From Odobenus rosmarus divergens (Eukaryota; Chordata; Mammalia; Carnivora; Odobenidae): a stretch of DNA of 64,000 nucleotides. This document shows positions 47,155 to 58,499 of this stretch, one piece after another (within the stretch, counting starts at the first letter, position 1; every line of letters starts with the position of its first letter). The translations under genes and the position numbers were made by a program. Location: assembly GCF_000321225.1 (NCBI RefSeq), contig NW_004450665.1, forward strand, positions 598,582-662,581, given 5' to 3'. A model generated the notes under the pieces. The model made no database searches. It was not told the origin of the DNA and saw nothing but the letters and a program-made list of their open reading frames with translations.

Positions 47155-47379
47155 AGAATATGCACATAGAACCCTGGAGGGATATACAAGGTATTGACAG
47201 CACTAGTAAGAGTAGTTACCTCTCACAGGTTGGGAGTATATGGTGACTGGATAGACGTGGGGCAAGAATATGAAGAAGAATCCTCGGTATATTTTTAAAC
47301 GATATTGACATAGCAATTCCTCACGATAATATTTTTAGGTGCAATTGTGTTTTCTCAGGCCTTAAATTTTGTTAATATC

Positions 47380-48080
47380 TGATTCATTTATTCAACAAAT
47401 ATTTGTTGACTGCCTATTATTGTGTGTCGAGCAATCTTTTAGCCCCTAGGAATATAGAGGTGAACAAAATTGACATTCTTTTTGTAGGAAAAGGAAAAAG
47501 ATAATAAATGATAAACAAAACAAGTATTCACTGAAGTTGGTAAGTGCTGTGAATGACATAAAGAAGAGAGAGTAAAGCAAGACAAACATGAGATGAGGGG
47601 ATCTGGAGAAGGACTTAAGGAGGAGATAATATGGGCTGAGACCCAACTGCCAAGAATGATCCAGAGGGAGGACGAAATGAGGGGGAAGGAGGAGACACTT
47701 TCCAGGCAGAATAAACTGCAAAGGAAGAGACCCTGCAGGTGCAAATGGCTGAGAAGACACAGGATTCGGGCACTTAGGTGGCAGGTCACAGTGCGAGTGA
47801 CACAGGGGCCAAATCGTGGAAGCAGGAAGGGGCTCGGGCCAGCAGAACTTCATAGAAAGTGATGAGGAACTTGGATCTTACTCTAGATGCAATGGGAAGT
47901 TTATGGAAGGAGTGAAACAATCTAAGTTTTAAAAAAAAGTTCATTTTGTTGGGAGAAGAACAGATTAAGTAGAGGCTGGTAGTGAGAGAGGAAGAAAATC
48001 AGGACTTATTGCACAGAAGCCAACAAAGGAAAGTGTTTGGAAAAGGAGGAAGTGCCAGATTGTTCCAACTAAGGACAGAG
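47380..48080 (-). mobile_element. L2 LINE, reverse orientation
   Basis: Starts with the antisense L2 terminus 'ttcatttattcaacaaatat' and follows 'ggtaagtgctgtgaatgac', 'gcaaaggaagagaccctgcagg', 'gggaagtttatggaagg', matching the known antisense order. Open frames on the opposite strand are shadows of this relic. Confidence 0.8.
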
Positions 48081-48220
48081 AACTGTCCGCTAGATTTAGT
48101 CACATGGGCGTCCTCTATGGCCTGATGGGAGCAATGTCTGTGGGATGGTGGGCACAGAAGACAGACCAGAATATGCTGGAAAGTAAATAGATTTTCTGTA
48201 TTGTGTACCCCCATCCCCAC

Positions 48221-48262
48221 TACACACGTGCATACACACACACACACAAACACACACACACA
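48221..48262 (+). repeat. (CA)n microsatellite
   Basis: About forty bases of CA units with few interruptions. The minus-strand frame of repeated VC residues here is an artefact. Confidence 0.9.
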
Positions 48263-48264
48263 GA

Positions 48265-51030
48265 ATGGAAAGTAGAAAAGTGGAGAAAAATTTAGAAGGT
48301 TCTTTCAAGTGTTCTTTAAAGGCGATAAAAACATGGAGATGTTTTGTGTGTGTCCAAAGGACATATCTGTGTGTTACTTTTAACACATTTGGTACCTATT
48401 AAAAATCCTGATAAGGAAAACTGCTGTATAACAAGGTGCTCTTAGTGTTTTAGTAACTAAATCCCCATGAATAAATTTAGAGTCTATTTTGTATAATTCC
48501 ACCCTGTTGGAAATAATATTACTGGAAGTTTCCACTGAAATTTTTAATATGACTTCTAGGTATATTTTTGGGGAGCTGTATTTTTCACCAGCCTATCAGA
48601 TTGTTCCAAATGTCCATACATAATGACAGAAAATCTCATGATCTTTATCCACCCCACTTGCCCACATCACCTTGACTGATTAAGCCACATTGTTAGTACT
48701 CCCATAAGGAACTGTGTGCTGATCATTGATGCCTCTCCACTGAGCAGATACCAAACAGGTGTTTCAAAGTTTGATGCTGGTGAGTGTCAGTGGAATTTAC
48801 AGACTATCACTGAGACAATATCTTCAGTCAAATATATGGCTATCATTCAAAATATAAGGGGTTGGGGTTTTAGCTTCTTACTTATGAAAAATAATTATAT
48901 GTAAATTTAAATATTTTACCATTCTATTCTTATTTGCTATTTGTCACCTCTCTAAGAGACATTTGGTACATAAAATATTTTTTAGAGGAACGATACTGTC
49001 TTCCACAGTGAGTACCACCTTCTCAAGCTGATGCTGGATGCAAAGCCTATTTCACAATAATCCAGCGCTCTCCAAACTGTGTGTTCGACTCCGTCTATTT
49101 GCACCGTCTGCTAATATACCCGTTGTGTTTAACTGTTATGGCAAATAGTGGGTTCTTTTTATCCCGGTCTTATCCATTCCACTGTATTTACTCTTCTGCC
49201 TTGCATTCGTGTGTGTCCCCAGTTTTCTGCCTCAGACAGAGGCTCCAGTTCTTGCCCCCTTCCTCCGCAGCCACAGTTGCAACAAACCCAGTCGTAATCA
49301 GCAATCTGTCCCGCTGCTAAACACTATTAGTGCCCATGTTGTTAATGACCAACCCAGTTGAATGTGGTGATTTAAGAGGCGGACTTACTCCTTGTCTCTC
49401 CCCAGGGACTTGTTCTTAAATGAGATTCCCACGCTGTTTACTCCACTCGCATAAGGAGTATTAACCACTACCCACCACACTTCAGGTATCAACACACTGA
49501 ATTGAAGTAACGGGGAGCTTGAAACATATCACCACATGTCGGGTATAAAGCCACACACCCTGAAGAAACTTGGCACCCCTCATTTTAGCCGAAGGAAGTG
49601 GATAACATGGCCATTTGCTTTGAAGTTATAAATATGATTTCCTTCTGGGGACTAGAGGAGGAGAGGGGTACAGTTAGATTTCTTTTAGAAACTGAACACA
49701 TTAGAAGTAACCTGCAAAATCAATACCAATTACTTGCAAGCAAGGGCTGAAAAATCATTGAAGCTATGGAGTGTGCACGTAGGTGAATGGCTTAAAACAA
49801 AGAAAATACTGGCCTGGCTAAAAACCTCTCACAAAATAGGAGCCATGTAGCAAAGTTCTCTTCCACTTATTTTGACGTTTTGATAATAATTAGCACCATC
49901 AACAATGATCACACTTAGAAAAGAAAAATAAATACAGCAGCAAATAACTCCAAAGAAGAAAGCTCTTCTACGGACTCTTTGGCATGACTAAGGTTTGTGT
50001 TGCCTTTCTAGTAAACATCAAGGCATTCAGAAGGTGTGTAGGGTTGGCTTATCTACATAGACCAGCAAGCCCTTCATTCATATCCAAGCTTTCTGCAGGC
50101 CAATATTCTGTGTTTAGTGTCTCAAGATTCTATTTAGCAGAATTTCACTTTGAGGGGCTTGGTACAGCCTTTAGAGATTTAACTGCTAGTCTCTCCTTTG
50201 TTCAAAAGAAAGAAACAATGCCTTTCAAATTCCTGGAATTTTTAAGCTTGTGTTTCACACTGGACAGAAAATAGAATTTCTTCCTTTCTTATTGTCCTCC
50301 AGTACCACAGAGCACGTGTCTGTGAAGACAGGGACCCAGCAACCTCTCTCTCTAGCCTGGTCGTGATGGACAGGTCCTGAGAAACTATTAGGTCTCTCGA
50401 GCTTGCTCGAGTCCATGACCGATTTGTGTTATGAGTGTATGTTGGGGCGGGTGGAGGTAGGGGTAGAGGGAGATTCTGTAGGTGATAGGGAGATGATGTC
50501 TATGATTAAAGCTCATTTGAGAAGGAAAAGGTTTAGGCATGTATGTATCACCAGTATGAATAGTACAAAAGATAACTGTAGATCCCCTTGGACCGTTATT
50601 TTCTTTGACTTCACTTTTGCTGTCTCTGGATGTAGAGTAGTCGGGTTCTTAATATTTGAAAGATTTGTCTCAAAACACAATGTCACTAAAAAAAGCCCCC
50701 TCTTACTATCTTCTATTTTTTAATTGCAGAGCCTCTAATTAATATTTAGTAAGTAAGAAGTAAATGGCTAGCCACGCAATGCCTGAAAAGGAGAGTTCTT
50801 GGGAATTGCTTGGGGGAGAACGGAAACAAGAGAAGTGGGTCACACAATCCCACAATGGCCAATGAGCACTTTCCAAGTGTGACAGGTGGATAGGGAGAGG
50901 GAAATTTTGCGTAAGGTGAGTTCAGGATATGTCAGAATTAGGTTGTAGGAAGTTCAAGTAATTTTACAGTATGTACAAAGTACAGGTAAATTCATTTACT
51001 ACAGACTGTACTGAAGGTAAAAATACTGCT
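48265..51030. other. Unique DNA, no gene recognised
   Basis: Largest repeat-poor interval in the right half. 50396-50411 holds two CTCGAG hexamers separated by four bases, just before the G-rich patch at 50444. The 106-codon frame from 50403 resembles no known family. A resemblance to mitochondrial DNA was considered and not supported. Confidence 0.45.
50444..50470 (+). other. G-rich patch, near-canonical G-quadruplex
   Basis: Runs GGGG, GGG, GGGG and GGG are separated by loops of 1, 8 and 4 bases; one loop is a base longer than the standard limit. It lies in single-copy DNA. Confidence 0.45.
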
Positions 51031-51048
51031 TAAAAAGTCTAATATTTT

Positions 51049-51237
51049 GGGGCACCTGGGTGGCTCCATCAGTTAAGTGGCTCCCTTTGGCTCAGGTCAC
51101 GATCCCATTGTCCCGGGATCAAGCCCCACATCGGGCTCCCTGCTCAGAGGGGAGCCTACTTCTCCCTCTGATCCTCCCCCCTCTCATGCTCTCTCTCTCA
51201 CTCACAATCTCTCTCTCATATATACATAAAATCTTTA
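51049..51237 (+). mobile_element. SINEC element with 17-bp target-site duplication
   Basis: Head 'gggcacctgggtggctccat', 'gtcccgggatcaagcccc' and CT tract with tail. Perfect repeats aaaaagtctaatatttt at 51032-51048 and 51238-51254 frame it. Confidence 0.97.
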
Positions 51238-51288
51238 AAAAAGTCTAATATTTTCTAAATGAAACATGCCCCTCACTATTCATGTTTT

Positions 51289-51486
51289 TATAAATATTTA
51301 TTTTTGAGAGAGAGAGTGTGTGTGTAAATGGGTGAGGCAGGGAGAGGGAGAGAGAATCTCAAGCAGGCTCTACACTCAGCACAGAGCCTGATTGGGGCCT
51401 CAGTCTCATGACCCCAAGATCATGTGACCTGAGCCCAAATCGAGAGTCAGATGCTCAACCGGCTGAGCCACCCAGCCACCCTGCTG
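51289..51486 (-). mobile_element. SINEC element, reverse orientation, with 14-bp target-site duplication
   Basis: Reads from the A-rich tail (tataaatatttatttttgag) to the head (gctgagccacccagccaccc). Perfect repeats actattcatgtttt at 51275-51288 and 51487-51500. It is only about 50 bases from the preceding SINEC, in opposite orientation. It is an older subfamily (gagagtcagatgctcaacc). Confidence 0.96.
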
Positions 51487-51504
51487 ACTATTCATGTTTT
51501 TTAA

Positions 51505-52585
51505 AAAACATTAAAAATATTGGGATTCAGTAGCTATATTTACTGTTATCCTTTGAAATAAAAACAATTCTCATTTTAGTTTCAGATGTTGAGTTTTTAA
51601 AAGAACGTTGAAGGAGGCAAACAGTACATACACGTTTGTCTCTATGGGTTTATGCAGTTTATAGATATGCTCAGCAGTGCTTCTGATGAGTGTTCTTGGT
51701 AGCATTAGGTTGGTTGTTAATGGAGTATTGACCTAACAATTTATTGAGACAAATCCTTCTGCTTCACTCACTTGATGTGTTTCATATTATAATTACATCT
51801 AACACTTTACTTCACAACTTAAATTAGTATAGTTGGGTGGAACTTTGAGAAAGTGTATAATAAAGCTATGAACAGAATTATTAATTATGGTAAAAGTGTT
51901 TTTTGAAAAGAGAAAGTAGGATTGTTACTCAGAAAATTCTCAAGTATAATAATCATAATCTTTAGTTTAAAAAGAACAGCATAAAGGGATATAAGGTTTT
52001 TGCTGGGACATAGAAAACAACAAAAATCATGTACTAACTATGTGCAAACACAGGCCTGGTATTTTTCACAAGGTGTTTTTCATGCAGCTGAAAGGAGAAA
52101 ATATATGTGCGAAAATCAGAATGAGAGACAGCGGCTGGTAAACAAGGGGCAGAGGAAAGGTGTGCTCTGAAAATGTGTGGTGTGGATAGCACAGACCCCT
52201 CCTCCCTGGAGAGGCCAAGAAAGGCTTTCTGGAAGAGATGGTATTGAGGGAAGTATTGAGGGTGAGACATAAAAGAGGAGGAAAGGTCTAGAAAAGGCAA
52301 AGTTTTTGTGTGGTGGACACTTGGATTTCAGTTCCTGTGGTTTTCATAGAGAAATAGAAGAACCCTGAGGCCAGACGTGGGGGGCAGTTCCTCTCAGGCC
52401 AGGGAACTATAGGTATTCTCTACAAGCCTGGCAGGGGAAAGCCATCCAAGGGTTACAAGCTGGGAGCTATTATAATGAGTTCCATAAAGAACAATACGGC
52501 TGTCATGTGCTGGATGGACTCAGAAAGACCAAAGCCAGGAAAACTAAGAAAATGTTTTAACAATAATAAAAAAAAGAATTAATTG
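51505..52585. other. Mostly unique DNA; weak L2 resemblance at 52060-52360
   Basis: No gene recognised. 52130-52290 ('gagaggccaagaaaggctttctggaagag', 'gaggaaaggtc') resembles antisense L2 but too weakly to define limits. Confidence 0.4.
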
Positions 52586-52601
52586 AACATTCTACCTGAG
52601 A

Positions 52602-52805
52602 TTTTTTTTTTAAGATTTTTTTTATGTATTTGTCAGAGAGAGCGAGAGAGAGAGAGCACAAGCAGGGGGAGCGACAGGCAGAGGGAGAAGCAGGCTCCCC
52701 GCTGAGCAGGGAGCCCAATGTGGGACTCCATCCCAGGACCCCAGGATCATGACCTGAGCCAAATGCAGACAAGACACTTAACCAGCTGAGCCACCCAGGC
52801 GTCCC
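52602..52805 (-). mobile_element. SINEC element, reverse orientation, with 11-bp target-site duplication
   Basis: Tail of T runs, GA-rich tract, 'aggctccccgctgagcaggg', then 'gctgagccacccaggcgtcc' at the head. Repeats tctacctgaga at 52591-52601 and 52806-52816. Confidence 0.97.
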
Positions 52806-52819
52806 TCTACCTGAGACTT

Positions 52820-53730
52820 CTAATAGAAATATTGAAAAGAATGCAAAAGGAAATCATAGATCCAGTTCAGCAAAGATTTAAAATTTCTAAGTGATGTTAT
52901 AATCCTATTACTTAACCAATTGTTAGGAATCCATTAATTCTGTGTCTATAATTGGAACAGATCTAAATTTCTGCATTTTATTTGACATTTGTTTAACTTA
53001 AAGATTCCCTTAAGTGTCAACCAATCAGTTTGATTGTGATTAAGAATTTCCTGTTAATTTATAGTTTAATAGTGGCTGGAGAACGGAAACTAGAAATCTG
53101 TAGCCCATGCTCTACATTTGATCCATAGACACAACAAATTCAAATTTGATGACTCTAAAACAACCATTTGGTGTTTGTACTCCCAGTTTTTCTTCTAGTA
53201 CTTTATGAGAGATATCAGTGAGACTTCAAACCCAAATCACTGGTATGACCAGCAGGCTTCTTTAACACCTGGAAAACTCTGGGGTGAATGGAAATTGCTT
53301 GCATTTTTTTCTCAAGTGAAAAACAACGTGTAGGAAATGTATTTATAGTAATCACATGGCAAAAGTGGACATGATTTTTCATTGTAGTAAAATTTAATGC
53401 ATCCAGTTGATTCTTCCAACCATTATCATCTTATCAAGAAATAAGAAAGAATATTTTTAACTGGTTAAGTCCTTCAAGTAAAAACTGAAGAAATTTCAAG
53501 GGCTGACATCCTTGTCGGTAATAACTTCAGTAATTACTTACTATTGATGAAAAATATCTTGGTGCCAAATGTTTTCTTCATTTGGCCCATCTTTGGTGGG
53601 TAGGTGGGTCAAGCAATCTGACTACTACAAGAATCAACCTGACTACTCTCTGAATTCCACCACGCCCTCCATAGCAGCATGGCTTTGTCAATCCACCTGA
53701 CCCCTAGGGGAAAACCTCATCTGGTGGTTG
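52820..53730. other. Unique AT-rich DNA
   Basis: No repeat or gene that I can support. Confidence 0.5.
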
Positions 53731-53734
53731 TGTA

Positions 53735-53818
53735 AATTGTATATGGTAAGTGTAGAGTGCTGAGCACAGAGCCTGGCACATGGCAGATGCTTAATAACTA
53801 TTCGTTGAGTGAATGGTT
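53735..53818 (+). repeat. MIR SINE 3' end
   Basis: 'gctgagcacagagcctggcac', 'atggcagatgcttaataact' and 'gttgagtgaatgg' match the conserved sense 3' terminus shared by MIR and L2. Confidence 0.65.
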
Positions 53819-53819
53819 A

Positions 53820-54085
53820 TTTTTACTCTAAGTGGAGTGGACCACGAGGTTTACTAAACAAATTAGATGGTAAAACTTGTTGAGTGCTAGCCTCTGTGTC
53901 ATTGATAAATGAGGAAGGAAAGTTGAAAGAAAGGGGAGAAGTGGGTGAATATAATACACCCATTGAAGACGGGAAGATGTGATTTCTGGGTACCCAACCC
54001 TGGGCGCACAGGTGCATTCTAGAGTGTTGCTTACTGTCCCTCATTTCCTACTCACACCTGGCCATCTGTGCCCAAGGTGAATGCA
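53820..54085. other. Short unique interval
   Basis: No recognisable feature. Confidence 0.5.
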
Positions 54086-54089
54086 GGTT

Positions 54090-54240
54090 TTAGGGAACAG
54101 ACCAAAACGGATTCAAGTCCAGTTTGCTTTATTTCCAAGTAGGGTGAGCTTAGGCACTTCATTTAAAATTTCTGAGCTTCAGTTTCCTCGTTTATAAAAT
54201 GAGTCTCATAGAGTTGTTGTAAGAAATGATGGGTTACTGA
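54090..54240 (+). repeat. MIR SINE
   Basis: Sense order 'cggattcaagtccagtttgc', 'gggtgagcttaggcacttc', 'tgagcttcagtttcctcg', 'tataaaatgagtctcatag', 'gttgttgtaagaaatgatg'. Well preserved for this family. Confidence 0.75.
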
Positions 54241-54659
54241 ACTCTTCCATTCTAGGACATGTGCACATTTCACATTTTAATTGAGATGATTCTTAAAATC
54301 AGTGCTGTGTCCATTTTGGGAGGAGAAAGTGGCACATAAAATGATGGGGCCTCCTACTATAAATGGAATCTTAATTTGATGAAATACAGGAAGGTAATAA
54401 AGGCAAAGTGCTTTTCACAACATCTGGGATATAATAAACAAAAAGCAAACAGTCTGGAAGGGAATGCTCAGTGATGTTATTGCTATCCTGTGCTACCCCA
54501 CATACAGAAAACATCCCTTTCCTCATCAATGCCCACTGACACACCGGCTCATATTAATGCCATCCAGAGCACATTTTGCAAAAGAGTAATTAAAGTCTTA
54601 AATGTCCTGGTTTCTCTAATCATCTAAAGTATCATAACTATTTAATGTAAAACAATAAG

Positions 54660-54715
54660 TCAGGCCATGAGTACTGAGGGTCTGTGATGTGCTGGGCACT
54701 CTACTGGGCACATAT
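54660..54715 (-). repeat. MIR core fragment
   Basis: 'gtctgtgatgtgctgggcact' then 'ctactgggcacat' is antisense MIR core wording. Only about fifty bases. Confidence 0.4.
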
Positions 54716-54907
54716 TTTTATTATTTTTTTCTAATATGACTTTAATATGATTTAATGTCACCACCAACAGCACCATATGGCAGTTTCCTCATTTCTTCTA
54801 AAATAATTTTACTGAGGCTTTAGTATGTCCAAGTGACCGAACTCTCTATACTGAATTTTTCTCAAGGTTTCTTCAGGACATCAGAAAATAATGGAGATTT
54901 TTTTCAG

Positions 54908-55042
54908 GTGGCCCTCTACCAACTGGATATGAAATTGGATCAGCTGGAGGCAAGAACAGATGGGGTTGAGCAACAGATGGAAAGATCCTGTTTAGGATAT
55001 GCAGAATCATTCTGGCAAAATCAATCATACCACAGCAGTTAG
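54908..55042 (+). other. Candidate exon encoding a heptad coiled coil
   Basis: A pyrimidine-rich acceptor context 'atttttttcag' ends at 54907. In-frame translation from 54908 reads VALYQLDMKLDQLEARTDGV and continues EQQMERS. Hydrophobic residues L, L, L, L, V and M, with one T, fall at perfect 3-4 spacing for more than three heptads. The frame remains open to a stop at 55040-55042. No strong GT donor follows, and no named family is recognised. It lies in single-copy DNA between two MIRs. It could be a terminal exon, a pseudogene remnant or chance. Confidence 0.25.
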
Positions 55043-55199
55043 TTTCAGTTTGGTTAAAGAAAATGAACTAAAGTAGACAATTGAGTTTCTGGGAAATTAG
55101 TATGGGCTCATACTCTAGAAATCATCTTGATTAAGTGTCAATAAGACAGATGAGCTAATGATGCTGAATTAAAAGTCTTAAAATGTCATGCTTGTCAAT

Positions 55200-55435
55200 G
55201 ATAATAGCTCTCTCTGTTTGGTACTTACTATGAGCCAGGTACTTTACATGCACACCTCATTCAGTCCTCACAAAAACCCCACAAGACAGGCATTTTTCCC
55301 ATTTTATAAAGGATGAGATTGAAGCAGTAAGTACATTGATTCAGGTCACATGACTCTAGGTACCAGAGCCAGGATTGGAACTTGTCTGTCTGACTCCAAA
55401 GCCTACACAGACCATGACCACTCTAGTGCCTTCCA
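55200..55435 (-). repeat. MIR SINE, nearly full length
   Basis: Antisense MIR in full order: 'tacttactatgagccaggtac', 'cattcagtcctcacaaaaacc', 'cccattttataaaggatgag', 'gattcaggtcacatgactc', 'cagagccaggattggaac'. One of the best preserved MIRs here. Confidence 0.85.
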
Positions 55436-55535
55436 GTGTTAGTTTGTGCTTGTACAAGAAAAGTTAGAAGAGCGAATGGTCAATTTGGAGGAATCCTAAG
55501 GTCCTGTCCACAGTAACAATAAGAACAGGCCTACA

Positions 55536-55738
55536 GGGGCACCTGGGTGGCTCAGTTGGTTACGCGACTGCCTTCAGCTCAGGTCATGATCCTGGAGTCC
55601 CTGGATCGAGTCCCGCATCGGGCTCCCTGCTCAGCAGGGAGTCTGCTTCTCCCTCTGACCCTCCCCCCTCTCGTGCTCTCTCTCTCTCTCTCTCTCATTC
55701 TCTCTCTCTCAAATAAATAAATAAAAAAAAAAAAAAAA
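55536..55738 (+). mobile_element. SINEC element with 15-bp target-site duplication
   Basis: Head 'ggggcacctgggtggctcag', 'gtccctggatcgagtcccg', 'gggctccctgctcagcaggg', a long CT tract and an A run of about 18. Perfect repeats aagaacaggcctaca at 55521-55535 and 55739-55753. The long pure A tail suggests a young insertion. Confidence 0.98.
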
Positions 55739-55753
55739 AAGAACAGGCCTACA

Positions 55754-56035
55754 ACAGTTTGACCCCTGTGGCACCTGGCCTGGATCCTAGCAGAAAACAC
55801 GGAACAGCTGTGGTAGCCACATGGTGCCCAGTGAAGGAGAGGCTCACAGGGACCATGCTCAGGCTGTGGTGAATCACGTGGACTCCCTGTAGAAGCCTCC
55901 CATCTGTCTTCCCCATAGAAGCTCTCCAGAATCCTGGAACCACACTGATCCAGAAATGGATCTCCACAGAGAACTTGGGCCCGAAGAGCCCCAGGTACCC
56001 ATTCATGTCCAAACACGCTGTGAGGAATCCTGCTT
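55754..56035. other. GC-richer single-copy segment open on the minus strand
   Basis: Two overlapping minus-strand frames stay open through this interval. One (start at 56012) contains MNGYLGLFGPKFSVEIHF and reads plausibly like protein, but I recognise no family and its neighbours are repeats. The longer minus frame runs into the SINEC tail. A pseudogene fragment is possible. Confidence 0.2.
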
Positions 56036-56149
56036 CCCCTTAGGGCACTCAACAACTGGGTGACTGTGAGGTAGTAAGCAAGCAAGACTTGGAGCCCAGA
56101 TCTGTGCCCTGCTCTAACTTTGAAGCAAGACTACGAAGGAGAAGGGGAT

Positions 56150-56345
56150 CATTAATTGACTGCCTACTATTTGCCAGACCCTGTGCAGACCATAGACTTG
56201 GGTGGAGAGAGGAAAGATAAGGCTAAACAGCAGCTGGACAAGTGTCTGTCAGGCGCCATGCTCTTTATGTGTCATTTCACTTCATACAGACTTTTCTCGT
56301 GTCAACAAGTCCCTGTTGACTATGAGGCCGCATTGTCTGCTCAGC
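56150..56345 (-). repeat. MIR SINE, diverged
   Basis: 'tgactgcctactatttgccagaccctg' (read in parts) matches the antisense MIR core, and 'atgctctttatgtgtcatttcac' its continuation, with about fifty inserted or diverged bases between. Confidence 0.5.
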
Positions 56346-56594
56346 CAAATGTTCAAGAAACTGGTACTAGTTTTGATTAAGCAGAGCATAAGCCCATTTT
56401 CTGAGAAAAATAAGAGATGGCAAGTATATTCCCTTAAGGAAGTAAATTTCTTTCTCCGACTTATTTTCCTCAAACAAAACAAGATTTTGCCATGTCCGTT
56501 GCAATAGCCTTGCTGTCCATACATAAATATCACAGAAATCTTTGAGCTTTCAGGAAGGTGGAGGAATTCTTTAAGCATAAGAATGAGGAATCTC

Positions 56595-56777
56595 AGGGCG
56601 CCTGGGTGGCTCAGTCAGTTGGGCGTCTGACTCTTGGTTTTCTGCTCAGGTCATGATCTCGGGGTCCTGGGATTGAGCTCCACATCAGGCTCTGCACTCA
56701 GCATGGAGTCAGCTTGAAGATTCTCTCCTTCTCCCTCTGCCCCTCCGCCACCTCTCAAATAAATCTTAAAAAAAAGG
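56595..56777 (+). mobile_element. SINEC element, older subfamily
   Basis: 'agggcgcctgggtggctcag', 'gggcgtctgactcttggt', 'ggggtcctgggattgagctc', short tail. Direct repeats aagaatgaggaatctc (56579-56594) and aagaattgaggaatctc (56778-56794), differing by one T. Confidence 0.96.
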
Positions 56778-56799
56778 AAGAATTGAGGAATCTCTTCGA

Positions 56800-57890
56800 T
56801 GCAACCATGCCTGGTAGTATGAGAACAATAAATGCCCATTGGGTATAAACATGAATTAAAGCTATAGGTATAACACATTGTAGACATTAAATTAATAATA
56901 AATCATCACTAATGGACTGCTTTAAAAGAATGGGACTATGAATATTCATGGCATAAGACTCAGTTTAAGGAAAAAATGATATAATCTACCATTACACTTG
57001 TAGTTTGGGACACTAAAAACAATTATAGACCTTGAAAATCCGTACACACTGAAGAAATAGAATTTAAAATGGCACTTAATGAATTTGTGACACAGTTTTT
57101 CATATTGTAATGATTCTGAAATTGGGATGTGTCTTCAATTCAAAGACACATATTATAGTTGCTTTCAGCAAAGTGGCAGTTTGATGTAGTGAGCATTGCA
57201 TCCGTGCAGATGAACATCAAAGCCTGTGGAATGCTTGTCAGCATCTTGCAAGAAAATTCCAGAGAAAATAATAGAGCATTCTTATTATTCCCAGGAACCA
57301 ATGGTCTGGGACGGGCGGGGGGGGGGTTGGTGAGACGGTGCATTAGATGTGTTTAACAACATTTTCGAAGCAAAAGTAAGAAAAAGAGTCTAGCTCTGTG
57401 TCATTGCAAAATGATTTAAGAACCCAGCATCAAAGCATTTTAGTTGCTTAGATTTGCTTAAGAGACATTACATTACCTTATCTTCTGATGGCCTAGAGAT
57501 TTCTCTTTTAAAACTTATTTTTTTTAAAGGGTATCAATGACTGAATCAAAATGTGACTCCAAGAGTCAGACTTAAAGTGAAGGAAGTTTCAGAAACAGCT
57601 TACCCATTTATTGTGCTTATATTTTCTTTTTTATGTATGTGCAAGAAGGGATTTTAAAAATCTAGAATTTTTAAAACAATTCAAAAGGAGATCTTTCAAT
57701 AAATACAAGTTTTTCAACTGATACAGTGTATCACGTTTGTTAATGTGGTGGTATTTTTCTTAGTTTTTCATAAAACAATTCTAACTGCCGACAACAGAGA
57801 TTACAACGAAATGGGGTTCATCAGAGGGTGCAAGAACATGAGGAGATGGTCTGTAAATCCAGAGACGTATGGTATGGAAGAAATCAGAGC
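56800..57890. other. Unique DNA, no gene recognised
   Basis: AT-rich; a run of ten G lies near 57317. No feature supported. Confidence 0.5.
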
Positions 57891-57894
57891 CAGC

Positions 57895-58018
57895 CTGGAA
57901 GTTTCCAGGGATTCTTGGCTTGGTTGTTTAATTAACTGGCTGAGCAACCTTGAGCAAGTCACTTCATCTCTCTGGACCTCATCTGTGAAACAGGGAGCTG
58001 TGCTCAGTGATTTGTGAG
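57895..58018 (+). repeat. MIR SINE fragment
   Basis: 'ctggctgagcaaccttgagc', 'aagtcacttcatctctctgg', 'acctcatctgtgaaacagg' follow the MIR sense order closely. Confidence 0.7.
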
Positions 58019-58039
58019 CACTGGAGAATCAACATCAGG

Positions 58040-58460
58040 AGACAGCTGAATCAGGAAAATAGAACCTACTCTGGATATTCCAAGGAGAAAGGCACTTAAT
58101 GTAGGGCATTCGATGCTTACAAAAATGATGGGAAGGCTGGAATAACTCACCACTGCTGTCTCTTAGCTTCCCCACTGGCCGCCAAGGAATTAGATACTGC
58201 TGCTGCCCCCAGGCCAGAAACTGCAGGAAACATCCACCAGTGGTCATGGCTGCCTGCAGCACCTACAAGAGAAACCCACATGTCTACAGACCACTGGCCA
58301 CACACGTACTTCTTCTCTGCCCTTCAGATCTCACACAGGGGCTTCTTGCTGGTAGATTCTAAAGTAGAACTCTGTCCTCAAGGGATTTGGGGAAACGTGT
58401 TCCCATGCTATGTGGAGAACACAGAGGAAGGTAGGACAAGTATGCTAAGGGCCACAGACA
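58040..58460. repeat. Probable ancient interspersed repeat, family unresolved
   Basis: 'gaaaatagaacctactctgg', 'ccaaggagaaaggcacttaat', 'cttcttgctggtagattcta' and 'ggggaaacgtgttcccatgc' form a series I recall from widely dispersed old mammalian repeats. The open frame at 58280-58489 lies inside it and is not considered a gene. Confidence 0.35.
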
Positions 58461-58499
58461 AATGTCTGACACCCCAGTTGGGGAGCTAGGGGGCTCTGA

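Noticed and set aside
47446..47853. Overlapping minus-strand frames of 116 and 135 codons
   Set aside because: They lie within a reverse L2 relic in unrelated frames and resemble no known protein.
48096..48386. Frame with a run of alternating V and C residues
   Set aside because: It is a translation of the (CA)n microsatellite.
50403..50723. Possible nuclear copy of mitochondrial DNA
   Set aside because: Strand composition prompted the idea, but neither strand matched mitochondrial gene wording that I could recall.
55579..56085. 168-codon minus-strand open frame
   Set aside because: Its C-terminal part is antisense SINEC sequence (serine, arginine and glutamate-rich runs from the CT tract); only the single-copy part is kept as a weak candidate.
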